Origin: Methylophilus aquaticus
GTDB taxonomy: Bacteria; Pseudomonadota; Gammaproteobacteria; Burkholderiales; Methylophilaceae
Reading direction: 5' to 3'
Length of the DNA: 64,000 bases
NCBI RefSeq assembly: GCF_030769565.1
Contig: NZ_JAVCAP010000001.1
Coordinates: 1-64,000 of the forward strand
A program made the translations under genes and the position numbers. The notes beneath the pieces are model-generated. The model did not search any database, was not told where the DNA came from, and saw nothing but the letters and a program-made list of their open reading frames with translations. Position 1 is the stretch's first letter. Each line of letters starts with the position of its first letter. Shown here piece by piece: positions 8,705-22,903 of this stretch.

Positions 8705-10075
8705 CTATTTCTTCACTTTCTGCGGACGTTTCCATCCCTGAATAGAACGTTGTTCTCTGGCGCGGCACAAGGTAAGGCTGCCTGCCGGGACATCTTTGGT
8801 AATTGTGGATCCTGCGGCAATGGTTGCACCCTTACCAACAGTCACGGGAGCCACTAGCTGCGTATCCGAACCGACAAACACAGCGTCTTCAATAACAGTC
8901 AGGTGCTTGTTGGCGCCATCATAATTACAGGTAATCGTACCAGCACCAATATTCACATCGGCGCCGACGGTCGCATCCCCGATATAACTGAGGTGATTTA
9001 TCTTGCTGCCGATGCCGAGTGATGCATTTTTGATTTCGACAAAGTTACCCACGTGCGTTTCAGCTGCCAATTGACTACCAGGGCGCAAACGCGCGAATGG
9101 GCCGACTTTACTGCTAGCACCTATTGAAGCCTGATCAATGTGGGTAAATGGCGCAATTTTGCTATGTTTGGCAATGTGTGCCTCTTTGATCACACAGTTG
9201 GCGCCAATCTCCACCCCATCTTCCAGTGTCACCTGACCTTCAAATACACAATTGACGTCAATCACAACATCGCGACCGCATTGCAATTCACCACGAACAT
9301 CTATGCGTTGTGCATCCAGCACGGTGACGCCTTGCATACACAGCTGTTCGGCGAATCTGGTCTGAAACACGCGTTCAATCTGCATAAGATCCAATTTTGA
9401 GTTGATGCCGGTGACCGACCACTCGTCGCTCACAACATGCGCATACACTGGGCTGTTCTCTTTTACTGACAGGGCAATGATATCAGTGAGGTAATACTCT
9501 TGCTGCGCATTATGATTATTCAGTTGGGCTAACCAGCGCTGTAAACCGGTATTTGGCATGGCCATGATGCCGGTATTCACTTCCTGAATAGCGCGCTGCG
9601 TATTATCTGCATCTTTATGCTCAACAATCGCAATCACTTCGTTCGCTGCATTACGCACAATGCGTCCATAGCCAGCAGGGTTTGGTTTGATAAACGTTTG
9701 TACCACAAGATGCTGTGCTGCTGCCTCAAGCATTTCTCTGCACGCCTCTACATCCACAAGCGGCACATCTCCAAGTAAAATCAGGGTTTTGGCTTGTATA
9801 TCCAGCAAGGGGAGGGCTTGTTGTACCGCATGGCCGGTACCAAGCTGATCGGCTTGCAACACCCACTGCAAGTCGTCACCGGGCGTATTCTGCTTTACCT
9901 GTTCGCCGCCAAAACCGTAAACGATGATGATTTTTTGTGGTTGCAGCTTTCTTGCGGTGGCAATGACATGATGCAAAATAGGCTTGCCCCCTACTGCATG
10001 CAATACCTTGGGTAAATCAGAACGCATACGCGTACCTTTACCTGCTGCCAGAATTACAATATTGAGTGGTGTCAT
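8705..10075 (-). CDS. glmU: bifunctional UDP-GlcNAc pyrophosphorylase / glucosamine-1-phosphate acetyltransferase
   Basis: Carries out the last two steps to UDP-N-acetylglucosamine. 456 residues. The N-terminal uridyltransferase domain has the LAAGKGTRMRSDLPKVLH signature (about 9-26). The C-terminal left-handed beta-helix begins around residue 250 with hexapeptide repeats (IGANCVIKEAHI, VGNFVEIKNASLG), and the acetyltransferase His is in the NHLSYIGDA segment. The ATG start is the family start. It follows a terminator after atpC, so it probably has its own promoter, and it leads into glmS. Confidence 0.97.
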   Translation of the reverse strand: MTPLNIVILAAGKGTRMRSDLPKVLHAVGGKPILHHVIATARKLQPQKIIIVYGFGGEQVKQNTPGDDLQWVLQADQLGTGHAVQQALPLLDIQAKTLILLGDVPLVDVEACREMLEAAAQHLVVQTFIKPNPAGYGRIVRNAANEVIAIVEHKDADNTQRAIQEVNTGIMAMPNTGLQRWLAQLNNHNAQQEYYLTDIIALSVKENSPVYAHVVSDEWSVTGINSKLDLMQIERVFQTRFAEQLCMQGVTVLDAQRIDVRGELQCGRDVVIDVNCVFEGQVTLEDGVEIGANCVIKEAHIAKHSKIAPFTHIDQASIGASSKVGPFARLRPGSQLAAETHVGNFVEIKNASLGIGSKINHLSYIGDATVGADVNIGAGTITCNYDGANKHLTVIEDAVFVGSDTQLVAPVTVGKGATIAAGSTITKDVPAGSLTLCRAREQRSIQGWKRPQKVKK

Positions 10076-10097
10076 GTGCTTATTTTATCTCAACGCA

Positions 10098-10126
10098 ATA
10101 AAAAAGGCGGCTTTTAGGCCGCCTGA
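10098..10126 (-). terminator. terminator at the end of the atp operon
   Basis: On the minus strand GGCGGC / GCCGCC closes a CTAAAA loop and is followed by TTTTTT. It stands about 35 bases after the atpC stop and before glmU. Confidence 0.88.
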
Positions 10127-10159
10127 TTTTTAAATCACTACTGAACTCACACTGACAGT

Positions 10160-10585
10160 CTAGTGTATTGTTTTACGTAATTTCTGAATTGCCTGAATCT
10201 GTGCTACAGCCTCTGCCAGTTCCGCCTGTGCAGCAGCATAGTCAATGTCAGCTGATCTATTTTTCAAGGCTTCTTCCGCGGCTTCTTTAGCAGCGATTGC
10301 TTTCGCCTCATCCAGATCCTGACCACGAATGGCAGTATCAGCGAGCACTGTAATCATGCCAGGCTGTACTTCCAGCATGCCACCGGAAATAAAGATCAAG
10401 GTCTCTTCCTGCTCTGAAGACTGCTTGATGCGTAAAGCCCCTGGTTTGATGGTCGTAATCATCGGGGCGTGATTTGGATATATACCCACTTCACCGCCGC
10501 CTGCTGGTGCAACCACAAACTCGGCTTCACCTGAGAAGATGGATTCTTCTGCACTCACTACATCAATATGCACGGTATTTGCCAT
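10160..10585 (-). CDS. atpC: ATP synthase epsilon subunit
   Basis: Central-stalk subunit of F1 that couples rotation and inhibits ATP hydrolysis. 141 residues: an N-terminal beta-sandwich ([42 protein letters not shown]) and a C-terminal helical hairpin (about 90-138, rich in Ala/Glu). Last gene of the atp operon, 88 bases after atpD. Confidence 0.96.
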   Translation of the reverse strand: MANTVHIDVVSAEESIFSGEAEFVVAPAGGGEVGIYPNHAPMITTIKPGALRIKQSSEQEETLIFISGGMLEVQPGMITVLADTAIRGQDLDEAKAIAAKEAAEEALKNRSADIDYAAAQAELAEAVAQIQAIQKLRKTIH

Positions 10586-10673
10586 AATGTTCTCTTTTCA
10601 AATCACTGTTAATTTGTTCTTTTCTTCAAACGAGACAAATATCATGGATATCTGCCTCGCCCTGCTCAGAAAA

Positions 10674-12152
<1,479 letters not shown>

Positions 12153-12181
12153 TTACTTGCAGATGCACGAAGCATCTTCAC

Positions 12182-13051
12182 TTAGGACGATACCGCCGCT
12201 GCACCACCAACGATTTCTGAAATCTCTTTGGTAATCGCAGCCTGACGCGCCTTGTTGTAAACCAGTTTCAATTCACCAATCACACTCTTCGCGTTGTCTG
12301 ATGCAGACTTCATCGCCACCATACGTGCAGATTGTTCTGAAGCCATATTTTCCGCCACAGCGTTGTAAATCAGTGACTCAATATAGCGTGTCATCAATTC
12401 ATCCACGACAGGCTTTGCCTCGGGCTCATAGATATAATCCCAATGACCGGTCGGGCTACCGAGCTGCTCGCCAGACAATGGCAGTAATTGCTGCATAGTA
12501 GGCTCTTGCTTCATGGTGTTAATGAACTTGGTATAGCAGATGTAAAGCTGATCAATTTCACCGGCAATATAAGCGTCCAGCATCACTTTGATGCTCCCGA
12601 TCAGTTTTTCCAGATGTGGTGTATCACCCAATCCTGTGATGTGTGATTTTACCTGTGCGCCAATCCGGTTCATAAAGCCGTAGCCTTTGTTACCGATGGC
12701 ACTCACGCTGATGCCTTTGCCCTCAGCTTCCCAAGTTTTCATCTGATTCAAGGACAAACGCAGTACGTTAGTGTTCAAACCACCGCACAGACCTTTGTCC
12801 GAACTGACCACAATCAAACCCACATTTTTCACTACATCACGCTTGATTAAAAACGGATGACGATACTCGGATTGTGCAAAGGAGAGATGCGCAGCCACAT
12901 TACGGATTTTGTCCGCATAAGGACGTGAGGCGCGCATTCTGTCCTGCGCCTTACGCATTTTCGAAGCCGCCACCATTTCCATCGCTTTGGTGATCTTGCG
13001 TGTATTTTCTACACTTTTGATCTTGGTTCTAATCTCTTTACTACCTGCCAT
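12182..13051 (-). CDS. atpG: ATP synthase gamma subunit
   Basis: Rotating central shaft of F1. 289 residues with the diagnostic ends: N-terminal helix [27 protein letters not shown], and C-terminal helix with [29 protein letters not shown]. The [11 protein letters not shown] loop is present. Between atpA and atpD in the usual order. Confidence 0.97.
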   Translation of the reverse strand: MAGSKEIRTKIKSVENTRKITKAMEMVAASKMRKAQDRMRASRPYADKIRNVAAHLSFAQSEYRHPFLIKRDVVKNVGLIVVSSDKGLCGGLNTNVLRLSLNQMKTWEAEGKGISVSAIGNKGYGFMNRIGAQVKSHITGLGDTPHLEKLIGSIKVMLDAYIAGEIDQLYICYTKFINTMKQEPTMQQLLPLSGEQLGSPTGHWDYIYEPEAKPVVDELMTRYIESLIYNAVAENMASEQSARMVAMKSASDNAKSVIGELKLVYNKARQAAITKEISEIVGGAAAVSS

Positions 13052-13080
13052 ATTAGGTTCCTAAGTCGAAGTGTCAGAGA

Positions 13081-14622
<1,542 letters not shown>

Positions 14623-14638
14623 TTAATTCTCCTATGCC

Positions 14639-15175
14639 TTATGCTGTGAGCGTATAGGCTAAATTTTGTAACTGACCTTGGACAGACGCGTCGATGACGG
14701 TGTCGCCAACAATAATTTTGATGCCGCCGATAATTTCAGGATCTACCGAAACCGTTGCTTCAATTTTCTTGCCGAACTTGGCTTCCAGACGTTTTACCAA
14801 ATCTTTGGTTTGTGTTGCCGTAATTTTTGCAGCAGCAATGATTTGAGCGTCCAAGGTGCCTTCATCTTGTGCTTTCAAAGCCTCAAACGCTTCAGCAATA
14901 GCAGGCAATAAGGATAAACGACCGTATTCAACCAAAATTTTGATTAAATTTTGCCCTTGTTCGTTGAGCTTTTCGCCACAGACCTTAAGAAATGCAGATT
15001 CAATATCTGCTGCATTCAGTTTGGGGTCATCAATCAAATTTTTCATTTGGTCATTAGCAGCCACCGCAGCCGCCAATGCCAACATTTCAGACCATGTTGC
15101 CAATGCCTTTTTTTCCTTGCCTAACTTGTAGGCAGCGACAGCATAAGGCCTTGCAATGGTTGAGAGTTCAGCCAT
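14639..15175 (-). CDS. atpH: ATP synthase delta subunit
   Basis: Links F1 to the peripheral stalk (OSCP homologue). 178 residues with the N-terminal helical domain (ARPYAVAAYKLGKEK) and the conserved C-terminal IGGIKIIVGDTVIDASVQGQL segment. Between atpF and atpA. Confidence 0.96.
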   Translation of the reverse strand: MAELSTIARPYAVAAYKLGKEKKALATWSEMLALAAAVAANDQMKNLIDDPKLNAADIESAFLKVCGEKLNEQGQNLIKILVEYGRLSLLPAIAEAFEALKAQDEGTLDAQIIAAAKITATQTKDLVKRLEAKFGKKIEATVSVDPEIIGGIKIIVGDTVIDASVQGQLQNLAYTLTA

Positions 15176-15199
15176 GTTTTATCCTTTATCCCTCTTACC

Positions 15200-15670
15200 T
15201 TAAAGTTCCGCAGCGAGTTTGGACAACATATCGCTATGCGCTTTGGCGTCGATCTCTTTACGCAGGATTTTTTCTGCGCCAGCCACGGCCAGTGCAGATA
15301 CTTGTGTACGCAGGCCTTCCTTGGCACGGTTCACTTCCTGATCAATCTCGGCTTTGGCACCTGCAATAATGCGATCACCTTCAACCTTGGCATTGCCCTT
15401 GGCTTCATCGATAATTTGCGCGGCGCGCTTTTCAGCTTGCCCAATGATCTCGCTTGCTTTCTGCTTGGCCTCGTTCAAAGTTGCTTCAGATTTTTTCGCA
15501 GCCACTTCCAAGGCACTTCTGCCTTCCTGCGCTGCAGCCAAACCATCAGCAATTTCTTTTTGGCGTGTTTCTATCGCTTTTAACAGCGGTGGCCAAACAA
15601 ATTTCACTGTGAACCAGATCAACACTGCAAATGCGATTGCTTGCGCGACGAGTGTGAAATTAATATTCAT
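15200..15670 (-). CDS. atpF: ATP synthase subunit b
   Basis: Peripheral stalk subunit of F0. 156 residues: one N-terminal membrane helix ([26 protein letters not shown]) and a long Ala/Glu/Lys-rich coiled coil for the rest. A single b gene, so a homodimeric stalk as in most proteobacteria without photosynthesis. Confidence 0.96.
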   Translation of the reverse strand: MNINFTLVAQAIAFAVLIWFTVKFVWPPLLKAIETRQKEIADGLAAAQEGRSALEVAAKKSEATLNEAKQKASEIIGQAEKRAAQIIDEAKGNAKVEGDRIIAGAKAEIDQEVNRAKEGLRTQVSALAVAGAEKILRKEIDAKAHSDMLSKLAAEL

Positions 15671-15745
15671 TTTTGATCCATCATACTGGTTGGTTGAAAG
15701 GTTTAAGTCAGCACTTAAACCCTACCGGGCGTGATTACCGTTTAA

Positions 15746-16012
<267 letters not shown>

Positions 16013-16062
16013 TTATTACCCTCTCTTATAAAGATTTAAAAACAACTACAAACTACGCTAAT

Positions 16063-16887
16063 TTAGTGTGATTCATGCGCCATGGCCAGATAGACCACAG
16101 TCAGCATCATGAAAATAAAGGCTTGCAAGGCAACAATCAAAATGTGGAAGATAGACCAACCAGCACCTAGAATTGCACCAAATATGGTACCAGCCAAACC
16201 TGTAGCTGCCCACATGCCTAATAACAAGAAAATAATCTCACCCGCATACATGTTGCCGAACAGTCGCAAGGAATGGGACAGTGGCTTGGAAACATACTCA
16301 ATGAGGTTGAACAAGAAGTTGGCTGGCCATACCAGTGGATTAGAACCAAACGGCGAACAGAACAGTTCATGAATCCAGCCACCGAGGCCTTTTGCCTTGA
16401 TTGAGAAGAAAATCATCAAAAACCAGACAGCGAGTGCAAGTGCAAAAGTCGTGTTGATGTCAGAAGTTGGGACTGCGCGCCAATGCTCGAAACCCAGGCC
16501 GTGCATCAATTTGGCAAATATATCGACAGGCAGGAAGTCCATGGCATTCATCGCAAGCACCCACAAGAACACCGTCAATGCTGTTGGTGCGATAAAACTG
16601 TGACGATCGCCGTGGAAAATATTTTTAACCTGATCATCCACAAAACCAAACACCAGCTCCACAAACGCCTGACGTTTCGTCGGCACACCTGCAGTCGCGC
16701 CACGTGCCACCCACCAGATTAGTCCCATCACAACTAAACCCAAAATAACGGACATTGCCAGCGTATCCACATGTAGCGTCCAAAAACTGGCATCGCCTAC
16801 GGATTGCGCATTAAAACCCAGATGATGTTGAATATAGCTGGAAGGGGTCAGTGCGTGTTCAGCTTGTTGTGTGTGTTCAGTTGTCAT
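16063..16887 (-). CDS. atpB: ATP synthase subunit a
   Basis: Proton channel subunit of F0, in the inner membrane. 274 residues with five to six membrane helices. The essential Arg is in [14 protein letters not shown], and the last helix has [20 protein letters not shown]. First structural gene after atpI. Confidence 0.96.
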   Translation of the reverse strand: MTTEHTQQAEHALTPSSYIQHHLGFNAQSVGDASFWTLHVDTLAMSVILGLVVMGLIWWVARGATAGVPTKRQAFVELVFGFVDDQVKNIFHGDRHSFIAPTALTVFLWVLAMNAMDFLPVDIFAKLMHGLGFEHWRAVPTSDINTTFALALAVWFLMIFFSIKAKGLGGWIHELFCSPFGSNPLVWPANFLFNLIEYVSKPLSHSLRLFGNMYAGEIIFLLLGMWAATGLAGTIFGAILGAGWSIFHILIVALQAFIFMMLTVVYLAMAHESH

Positions 16888-16917
16888 AATCTCAAACTAT
16901 TTTTTAAATTAACTTGT

Positions 16918-17310
16918 CTACACTTCGGTTTGTGCTTTTGCCAATGCTGCACCTGAAAACAACGCAGCAGCAGCAAGTCCTGCAATCAGTGCAAAAGGCA
17001 CCAGAGAATGGTAAAACTTGAAAATCACAAACAAGATGATCGCGATTAACAAAATTTTTACAGCTTCTGCTTTTAATAAATTCAGCAGTGCGGCGGTTGC
17101 TTGCATGTTTGACTGACCTTTTTCTGCAATTTTTGCGGCAGTCCATGCGCCTGCAATCACAGAAGTGCCACCCAACAATGCTGAAATGCTCGCTGAACTT
17201 CCTGCAAGAATACCTGCTAACAGCGCCACACCCAAGGTGGCCAGCACTTGCCAACGCAACATATTACGGTACATTTGCCTGGCTGACTGCTGGTTTTCCA
17301 ATGTGCTCAT
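16918..17310 (-). CDS. atpI: ATP synthase subunit I
   Basis: Small membrane protein (130 residues, four predicted membrane helices) that leads the atp operon and helps c-ring assembly. The N-terminus (RQMYRNMLRWQVLATLGVALLAG) and the GGTSVIAGAW segment fit the AtpI family, which is poorly conserved, so identification rests partly on position. Confidence 0.88.
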   Translation of the reverse strand: MSTLENQQSARQMYRNMLRWQVLATLGVALLAGILAGSSASISALLGGTSVIAGAWTAAKIAEKGQSNMQATAALLNLLKAEAVKILLIAIILFVIFKFYHSLVPFALIAGLAAAALFSGAALAKAQTEV

Positions 17311-17414
17311 GGGGGTTGACTACAAAAATTCAAGGCAAAATGCTACAAAGACGCGAGATTTTGAATTATTCATCGCGTGAAGTCAAGCGTAAGCGTAAGC
17401 ATAACTGTCTGAAT

Positions 17415-17434
17415 GTGCTGGAAAAATCCAGCAC
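17415..17434 (-). other. hairpin between parB and atpI
   Basis: A perfect 7-base stem (GTGCTGG/CCAGCAC) lies 34 bases beyond the parB stop. There is no T run after it, so it is not a standard terminator. It could be a weak transcription stop or an RNA end in front of the atp promoter. Confidence 0.35.
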
Positions 17435-17467
17435 TCCTGCAGAAATACGCTATTTAACGCATCATTT

Positions 17468-18319
17468 TCACTTGCCAGCCTTCAGTTTTGCAATCCAATC
17501 ATCCAACTGGTCCAAATTCGCGTAGCTCAATTTAAGCACACCCGAGCCATTAGTTTTTGTACTGATGACCACATCCGCGCCCAACTCTTCGCTCAGTTGT
17601 GTCTGTAATGCGGCAACATCCGGCTGCACTTTTTCTTTATTTTTTGGCTTGCTCCCGGGAGACTGTTGCATGAGTCGCTCAACCTCACGCACAGACAATC
17701 CTTCATGGGCAACTTTATTAGCCAGCATGATTTGTTGTGCCGGCTCAACCCCGATCAATGCACGCGCATGCCCCATATCAATCTGGTTATCCAGCAACAT
17801 GTCCTGCACCATGGGTGTCAGCGTCAACAAACGCAACAGGTTTGAAACAGCGACCCGGGAACGGCCCACAGCCTCCGCCGCTTTTTCATGCGTCATGCTG
17901 AATTCATCAATCAGGCGTTTGATGCCCATTGCCTCTTCCAAGGGGTTTAAATTTTCCCGCTGGATGTTTTCAATCAGGGCCATGGCCAAGGCGGCCTCAT
18001 CGGCAATATCACGCACCAATACTGGCACTTCTGCCAACCCTGCTTTTTGTGCGGCGCGCCAACGGCGTTCACCGGCAATAATTTCAAACTGGTTGGCTGT
18101 TAATTCACGCACCAATATTGGTTGCATAATGCCTTGCGAGCGAATTGAATCTGCCAGCGTTTGTAACGCCTCTTCATTCATGTATGACCGGGGTTGATAT
18201 TTACCCGGACACAATTGGCTGACATTTAATGTTCGCAATGTATCTGATTGCGCAATCTCCCCCGTGTCGCCAGACAGCAATGCATCCAACCCACGCCCCA
18301 GTCCCTTAGGCTTTACCAT
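17468..18319 (-). CDS. parB: chromosome partitioning protein ParB
   Basis: CTP-dependent clamp that loads at parS, spreads and segregates the origin with ParA. 283 residues. It starts MVKPKGLGRGLDALL and has the ParB/Srx CTPase domain with PGKYQPRSYM, GERRWRAAQKAGL (GERRWRA box) and ENIQRENLNPLEEA. The helix-turn-helix is at about 135-160 (THEKAAEAVGRSRVAVSNLLRLL) and a C-terminal dimerisation domain follows. The 36 bases to parA put them in one operon. Two parS sites lie within the window. Confidence 0.97.
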   Translation of the reverse strand: MVKPKGLGRGLDALLSGDTGEIAQSDTLRTLNVSQLCPGKYQPRSYMNEEALQTLADSIRSQGIMQPILVRELTANQFEIIAGERRWRAAQKAGLAEVPVLVRDIADEAALAMALIENIQRENLNPLEEAMGIKRLIDEFSMTHEKAAEAVGRSRVAVSNLLRLLTLTPMVQDMLLDNQIDMGHARALIGVEPAQQIMLANKVAHEGLSVREVERLMQQSPGSKPKNKEKVQPDVAALQTQLSEELGADVVISTKTNGSGVLKLSYANLDQLDDWIAKLKAGK

Positions 18320-18355
18320 ACTGCTGATTCCTTGTTAATTAATTGAGTCACAACA

Positions 18356-19117
18356 TTAATTTTTCTGAATAATTTCCTGCGCCAGCTCCAAATAGGCTTG
18401 CGCGCCCTTGGATGAACGGTCATACAGCAACACTGGCATGCCATAACTGGGCGCTTCCGCCAGGCGCACATTGCGCGGAATGATGGTGTCGTAGACTTTT
18501 TTTCCAAAATGGCTGACCAATTGTGCGGATACCTGCTGCGCCAGCATATTTCGATTATCAAACATGGTACGTAGTAAGCCCTCAATTTCAAGTACCGGAT
18601 TCAAGTGCGCACGTACTTTTTTGATGGTATTGACCAGATCAGACAACCCCTCAAGCGCATAGTATTCACATTGCATCGGAATCATGACCGAATGCGCTGC
18701 GGTCAAGGCATTGACCGTGACCAGATTCAAAGAGGGCGGGCAATCGAGCAACACATAATCGTAGAGCTCAGCGCCCAGCTTCAAAATCGCGTTCTTCAAC
18801 CGGGTTTCACGTGCCATTTCATTCACCAGCTCAACCTCCGCACCTGCCAAGTCACGGTTGGAGGGTGCCACATCAAATTTGGAGGCTTCCGCACGGATGA
18901 TGACTTCCTGCAATGTGTTGTTACCAATCAGCACCTGATAAATACTGCCTTTGAGATGCGCTTTATCAATGCCGCTACCAGTACTGGCATTGCCTTGCGG
19001 ATCGAGATCAACCAGCAACACTTTCTTGCCATGTTCGGCGAGACTGGCAGCCAAATTGACAGTGGTTGTGGTTTTACCTACGCCCCCTTTTTGATTGGTG
19101 ATCGCGATTATTTTCAT
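18356..19117 (-). CDS. parA: chromosome partitioning ATPase ParA (Soj)
   Basis: Walker-type ATPase that forms the nucleoid gradient that moves ParB-parS. 253 residues. The deviant Walker A is KGGVGKTT at the start, Walker A' is DLDPQGNAS, and the [14 protein letters not shown] switch follows. It overlaps rsmG by 4 bases (ATGA type) and is translated with it. Confidence 0.97.
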   Translation of the reverse strand: MKIIAITNQKGGVGKTTTTVNLAASLAEHGKKVLLVDLDPQGNASTGSGIDKAHLKGSIYQVLIGNNTLQEVIIRAEASKFDVAPSNRDLAGAEVELVNEMARETRLKNAILKLGAELYDYVLLDCPPSLNLVTVNALTAAHSVMIPMQCEYYALEGLSDLVNTIKKVRAHLNPVLEIEGLLRTMFDNRNMLAQQVSAQLVSHFGKKVYDTIIPRNVRLAEAPSYGMPVLLYDRSSKGAQAYLELAQEIIQKN

Positions 19118-19743
19118 TGTACATTCTCAAACACGATTAAATGCCTTTCCGCATCCAGCTGCGGCACTTGCAAGCGAATCACTTGCGCCGGGATGACGCC
19201 AGCCTGACTCAGTTCTTCTGTGGGTAACACGCCCTTCATTGCCAGCCAGCGACCATGCACTGCCAGCAAATGCAGGGTAAGTTTCCTGAATAAGGCAATC
19301 TCGGAAAACGCACGCGAAATGATTTGTGTAAAAGGAGAGGGGGTCTGATAAGACTCTACCCGACCATGCACCACTTGCAAATTATCCAAGCCCAGTTCAG
19401 CTTTTACCTGACGCATAAAAATTGCTTTTTTCTGTACGGTATCAATCGTTGTCACTTGCACATCTGGACGCGTAATAGCAACAATAATGCCGGGTAAACC
19501 ACCGCCACTGCCTACGTCCAGCAAATTACCCGCCTGAATATGCGGCACAACACTCAGACTGTCTAGTACATGCAATCTCAACATTTCCTGCGGATCCCGC
19601 ACTGCCGTCAGGTTGTATACCTTGTTCCACTTTTGCAGCAAATCCATATAAGCCAGGCATTGCTGCTGCATGTGCGCATTGACAACAGTTTTTAAACCCA
19701 ACGCATCGACGCCTTGGGAGAGTTGTAACTCTAGCGCTTTCAT
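19114..19743 (-). CDS. rsmG: 16S rRNA (guanine527-N7)-methyltransferase
   Basis: Methylates G527 of 16S rRNA (GidB). 209 residues. The SAM-binding fold has [17 protein letters not shown] (motif I) and the conserved [21 protein letters not shown] segment upstream. It overlaps mnmG by 4 bases at its start and parA by 4 at its end, a tight operon. Confidence 0.96.
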   Translation of the reverse strand: MKALELQLSQGVDALGLKTVVNAHMQQQCLAYMDLLQKWNKVYNLTAVRDPQEMLRLHVLDSLSVVPHIQAGNLLDVGSGGGLPGIIVAITRPDVQVTTIDTVQKKAIFMRQVKAELGLDNLQVVHGRVESYQTPSPFTQIISRAFSEIALFRKLTLHLLAVHGRWLAMKGVLPTEELSQAGVIPAQVIRLQVPQLDAERHLIVFENVQ

Positions 19744-21671
19744 GCGGCAATATGCCCGGACTGACTTTGTTTTTTCTGTTGTCGGCGAAGGTAAACCAGC
19801 AACAATGAAATGGTAGCAGGCGTAATGCCCTGAATGCGACCAGCTTGACCAATGGTTTCCGGTTGATGCGAGATTAGCTTTTGTCTGGCCTCGTTACTCA
19901 AACCATGGACATCATTGTAATCAATCGCATCACCCAGCTTAATCTTCTCGCTCCCTTTTTGGCGGGCGATCTCTTCTTTTTGCCTGTCGATATACCCCTG
20001 GTATTTGGCAGCGATTTCCACTTGTTCCAATACGTCTTCCGCAAGCGCCTCTGGAGCGGGCATCAATGTCAGTAGCGCGTGATAACTCACTTCAGGTCGG
20101 CGTAACAATTCGAACAGCGAATACTCATGCTCAAGCGTTTTACCGAAAGCCGCTAATTGCTGCGCCTCGGTAACCCCCTCAACCCCACTGCCTTTATGTT
20201 GGCTTTGTGCAGGCTGCAAGAAAGTGCGCTTCAGACGGGCTTGCTCCCGCTCAATCGCTTCCTGTTTTTTACAGAACGCCTCCCAACGCACATCATCCAC
20301 CAGACCGAGCTTGCGACCCTCTTCAGTTAATCGCATGTCTGCGTTGTCCTCACGCAATTGCAAGCGATATTCAGCGCGACTGGTAAACATACGATATGGC
20401 TCTGTCACCCCGGTGGTAATCAGATCATCGACCATCACCCCCAAATACGCCTGCTCACGGGAAGGACACCACCCGTCTTTACCTTGTGCGTAAAGCGCTG
20501 CATTTGCCCCTGCGAGCAAACCCTGTGCAGCCGCCTCCTCATAACCTGTGGTGCCATTGATCTGCCCGGCAAAAAACAACCCTTGCACAGCCTTGCTTTC
20601 CAGAGTCGATTTCAATCCACGTGGATCATAGTAGTCATATTCTATCGCGTATCCGGGGCGCAGGATGTGTGCCTGCTCGAGACCACGGATGGAGCGTACC
20701 AGCGCCAGTTGAATATCAAACGGCAAACTGGTCGAAATGCCGTTAGGGTAAATTTCATGCGTGGTTAAGCCTTCAGGCTCCAGAAATACCTGATGGGATT
20801 CCTTATCAGCAAATCGATGAATTTTGTCCTCTACCGAAGGGCAATATCTTGGACCAACCCCCTCAATCACACCCGTATACATCGGAGAGCGATCCAGGCC
20901 ACTGCGGATAATGTCGTGCGTTTGCTGATTGGTATGGGTAATCCAGCACGGTAATTGCTGCGGGTGCTGTGACGCATGCCCTAAAAACGAGAATACCGGC
21001 ACCGGCGTATCGCCAGGCTGCTCGGTCATGAGACTGAAATTAATACTACGCCCATCAATGCGCGGAGGGGTGCCGGTTTTTAAGCGACCAGCAGGCAGAC
21101 CGATTTCACGTAGCCTTGCGGCCAGCGAAATGGCCGGGGGATCACCAGCGCGTCCTGCACTGTAGTTTTGCAAACCCACATGCACCAAACCACCCAAAAA
21201 CGTTCCCGCAGTCAGCACAATCGATTCGGCATAAAAGCGCAACCCTATTTGCGTCACCACACCCGTCGCACGCACATCCTCCAGAATGATGTCATCTACC
21301 GCCTGTTGAAATAACCATAGATTGGGTTGATTTTCCAGACGCTGGCGTATCGCAGCCTTGTACAAAATACGGTCTGCTTGTGCACGCGTGGCGCGCACGG
21401 CCGGTCCTTTGCTAGAGTTAAGGGTACGGAACTGAATACCGCCCTCATCGGTTGCGGCCGCCATTGCACCACCCAGTGCATCCACCTCTTTGACCAAATG
21501 GCCTTTCCCGATACCACCGATAGAGGGATTGCATGACATTTGTCCCAATGTTTCGATATTATGACTTAGCAGCAGCGTTTTTTGCCCCATACGGGCAGAT
21601 GCAAGCGCAGCTTCGGTACCGGCGTGCCCACCACCGACCACAATTACATCAAATTTATCAGGAAAGTTCAT
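19740..21671 (-). CDS. mnmG: tRNA uridine-5-carboxymethylaminomethyl modification enzyme MnmG (GidA)
   Basis: FAD enzyme that with MnmE modifies U34 of some tRNAs. 643 residues. The dinucleotide motif is [36 protein letters not shown] and the [20 protein letters not shown] region are family signatures. Its partner mnmE is 1.2 kb away, separated by the cytochrome pair. Likely start of the mnmG-rsmG-parA-parB transcript. Confidence 0.97.
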   Translation of the reverse strand: MNFPDKFDVIVVGGGHAGTEAALASARMGQKTLLLSHNIETLGQMSCNPSIGGIGKGHLVKEVDALGGAMAAATDEGGIQFRTLNSSKGPAVRATRAQADRILYKAAIRQRLENQPNLWLFQQAVDDIILEDVRATGVVTQIGLRFYAESIVLTAGTFLGGLVHVGLQNYSAGRAGDPPAISLAARLREIGLPAGRLKTGTPPRIDGRSINFSLMTEQPGDTPVPVFSFLGHASQHPQQLPCWITHTNQQTHDIIRSGLDRSPMYTGVIEGVGPRYCPSVEDKIHRFADKESHQVFLEPEGLTTHEIYPNGISTSLPFDIQLALVRSIRGLEQAHILRPGYAIEYDYYDPRGLKSTLESKAVQGLFFAGQINGTTGYEEAAAQGLLAGANAALYAQGKDGWCPSREQAYLGVMVDDLITTGVTEPYRMFTSRAEYRLQLREDNADMRLTEEGRKLGLVDDVRWEAFCKKQEAIEREQARLKRTFLQPAQSQHKGSGVEGVTEAQQLAAFGKTLEHEYSLFELLRRPEVSYHALLTLMPAPEALAEDVLEQVEIAAKYQGYIDRQKEEIARQKGSEKIKLGDAIDYNDVHGLSNEARQKLISHQPETIGQAGRIQGITPATISLLLVYLRRQQKKQSQSGHIAA

Positions 21672-21880
21672 AATGACAGTATTGAACTGTTTGATTTCAA
21701 AAGAAATGTGATTTTAGCGTAAACTAGCGAAATGGTCATTCTATTCACAGCTTTGTTACAACATATCCGTGGTTGAATACAAATTGATAACGGTTTAATA
21801 CAAATCAATTACAAGCGCGCCATACTTGCTTAACATAGGTTTTTTATCATAGACTTAACAACAACAAAGGAGTCCTTACC

Positions 21881-22315
21881 ATGAAAATTAAAACAATCAT
21901 TGCAACATTCGGGGTATTATTTTCTGCACACGCGTTGGCTGATGTCACCAATGCTGAAAAACTTGTCTACAAATATACCAATATCGCACATTCAGTAAAT
22001 GCCACCTACCAAGCGCCATCCATTACTGATGGCAAAATTTTCTTCAACCGTAAATTCAAAACACCCAGTGGTAAAGAAGCTGCTTGCGCATCCTGTCACA
22101 CCAACAACCCGGCCAATGCTGGTAAAAATATTGTGACAGGTAAAGAAATTCCACCATTGGCGCCGCGCGTTAATCCAAAACGCTTTACCGATCTGGACAA
22201 AGTGGAAGAAGAGTTCACCAAACACTGCAATGACATTTTGGGTGCAGATTGCGAGCCATCCGAAAAAGCTAACTTCATTGCCTATTTACTGACCGAAACA
22301 AAACCATCCAAATAA
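21881..22315 (+). CDS. SHP-type (sphaeroides heme protein) monohaem cytochrome c
   Basis: 144 residues with a signal peptide cleaved after about residue 20 (AHALA), so periplasmic. One haem-binding CASCH (about residue 68-72) lies in the second half of the protein. The sequence fits the DUF1924/SHP family, which binds oxygen and nitric oxide at a haem whose sixth ligand is an Asn. The Asn-rich stretch directly after the haem motif (HTNNPANAGKN) is a candidate for that ligand, but I could not place it. The RBS AAAGGAG precedes the ATG. The next gene, 3 bases on, encodes a membrane cytochrome b, the usual partner. Confidence 0.8.
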   Translation: MKIKTIIATFGVLFSAHALADVTNAEKLVYKYTNIAHSVNATYQAPSITDGKIFFNRKFKTPSGKEAACASCHTNNPANAGKNIVTGKEIPPLAPRVNPKRFTDLDKVEEEFTKHCNDILGADCEPSEKANFIAYLLTETKPSK

Positions 22316-22318
22316 CTG

Positions 22319-22903
22319 ATGCTGCGATACGTTTGGGATCCGTTCATCAGGGTATTTCACTGGTCACTGGTGGGGGCCTTTGGGTATGCGTTTTATACCC
22401 ATAACTCCCTCTGGGAACAGCTGCATCACGCTTATGCCGGCTACGTTGCAGGCTCATTGATTGTTGCACGCATTATCTGGGGCTTGCTTGCTACGGGGTA
22501 TGCCAACTTTCACAGCTTTCCACCCAACCCGGTTTGGGCATTCAAATATTTTTTCAAAGTACTCAAAGGCACAGCCCGACATTACATTGGCCACAATCCG
22601 ATAGGCTCCATGGCGATTTATGCCATGTTAGGCCTTGGGATTGTCACCGTGGGATCAGGCTGTATTGTATTTAATAATGGCTGGGGCTTGATTGATGACC
22701 AGGTGAGCAGGGTCATACACCATTACGCAACATGGACCTGGTTGGGCGTAGTTGTGGTGCATGTACTCGGCGTACTTTTCGATAGCTTTATTCATCATGA
22801 CAATCTGATATGGGCCATGATTACCGGTTGCAAACGCGTATGCAGCATAGACGAACGCTTCGACCAAGGAAACACACCTTTCCCGCGTAAAAAAACCCGC
22901 TAG
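22319..22903 (+). CDS. cytochrome b561 family membrane protein
   Basis: 194 residues, four membrane helices. Likely haem ligand histidines are in RVFHWSL (helix 1), LHHAYAGYVAG (helix 2), IHHYATWTWLG (helix 3) and VVHVLGVLFDSFIHH (helix 4). It probably passes electrons between quinone and the SHP cytochrome just upstream. The RBS lies in the end of that gene, so the two are co-translated. Its TAG stop sits in the loop of the terminator hairpin. Confidence 0.88.
   Translation: MLRYVWDPFIRVFHWSLVGAFGYAFYTHNSLWEQLHHAYAGYVAGSLIVARIIWGLLATGYANFHSFPPNPVWAFKYFFKVLKGTARHYIGHNPIGSMAIYAMLGLGIVTVGSGCIVFNNGWGLIDDQVSRVIHHYATWTWLGVVVVHVLGVLFDSFIHHDNLIWAMITGCKRVCSIDERFDQGNTPFPRKKTR

Noticed and set aside
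8690-8705. glmS ribozyme or riboswitch before glmS
   Set aside because: Only 7 bases separate glmU and glmS, and such elements belong to Gram-positive bacteria.
18803-18815. TTTCACGTG half of a parS site in parA
   Set aside because: The second half does not match the palindrome, so it is not a parS site.
21780-21830. TTGAT / ATCAA pair upstream of the SHP gene as an FNR box
   Set aside because: The half-sites are 14 bases apart; an FNR site needs 4, so I do not call it.
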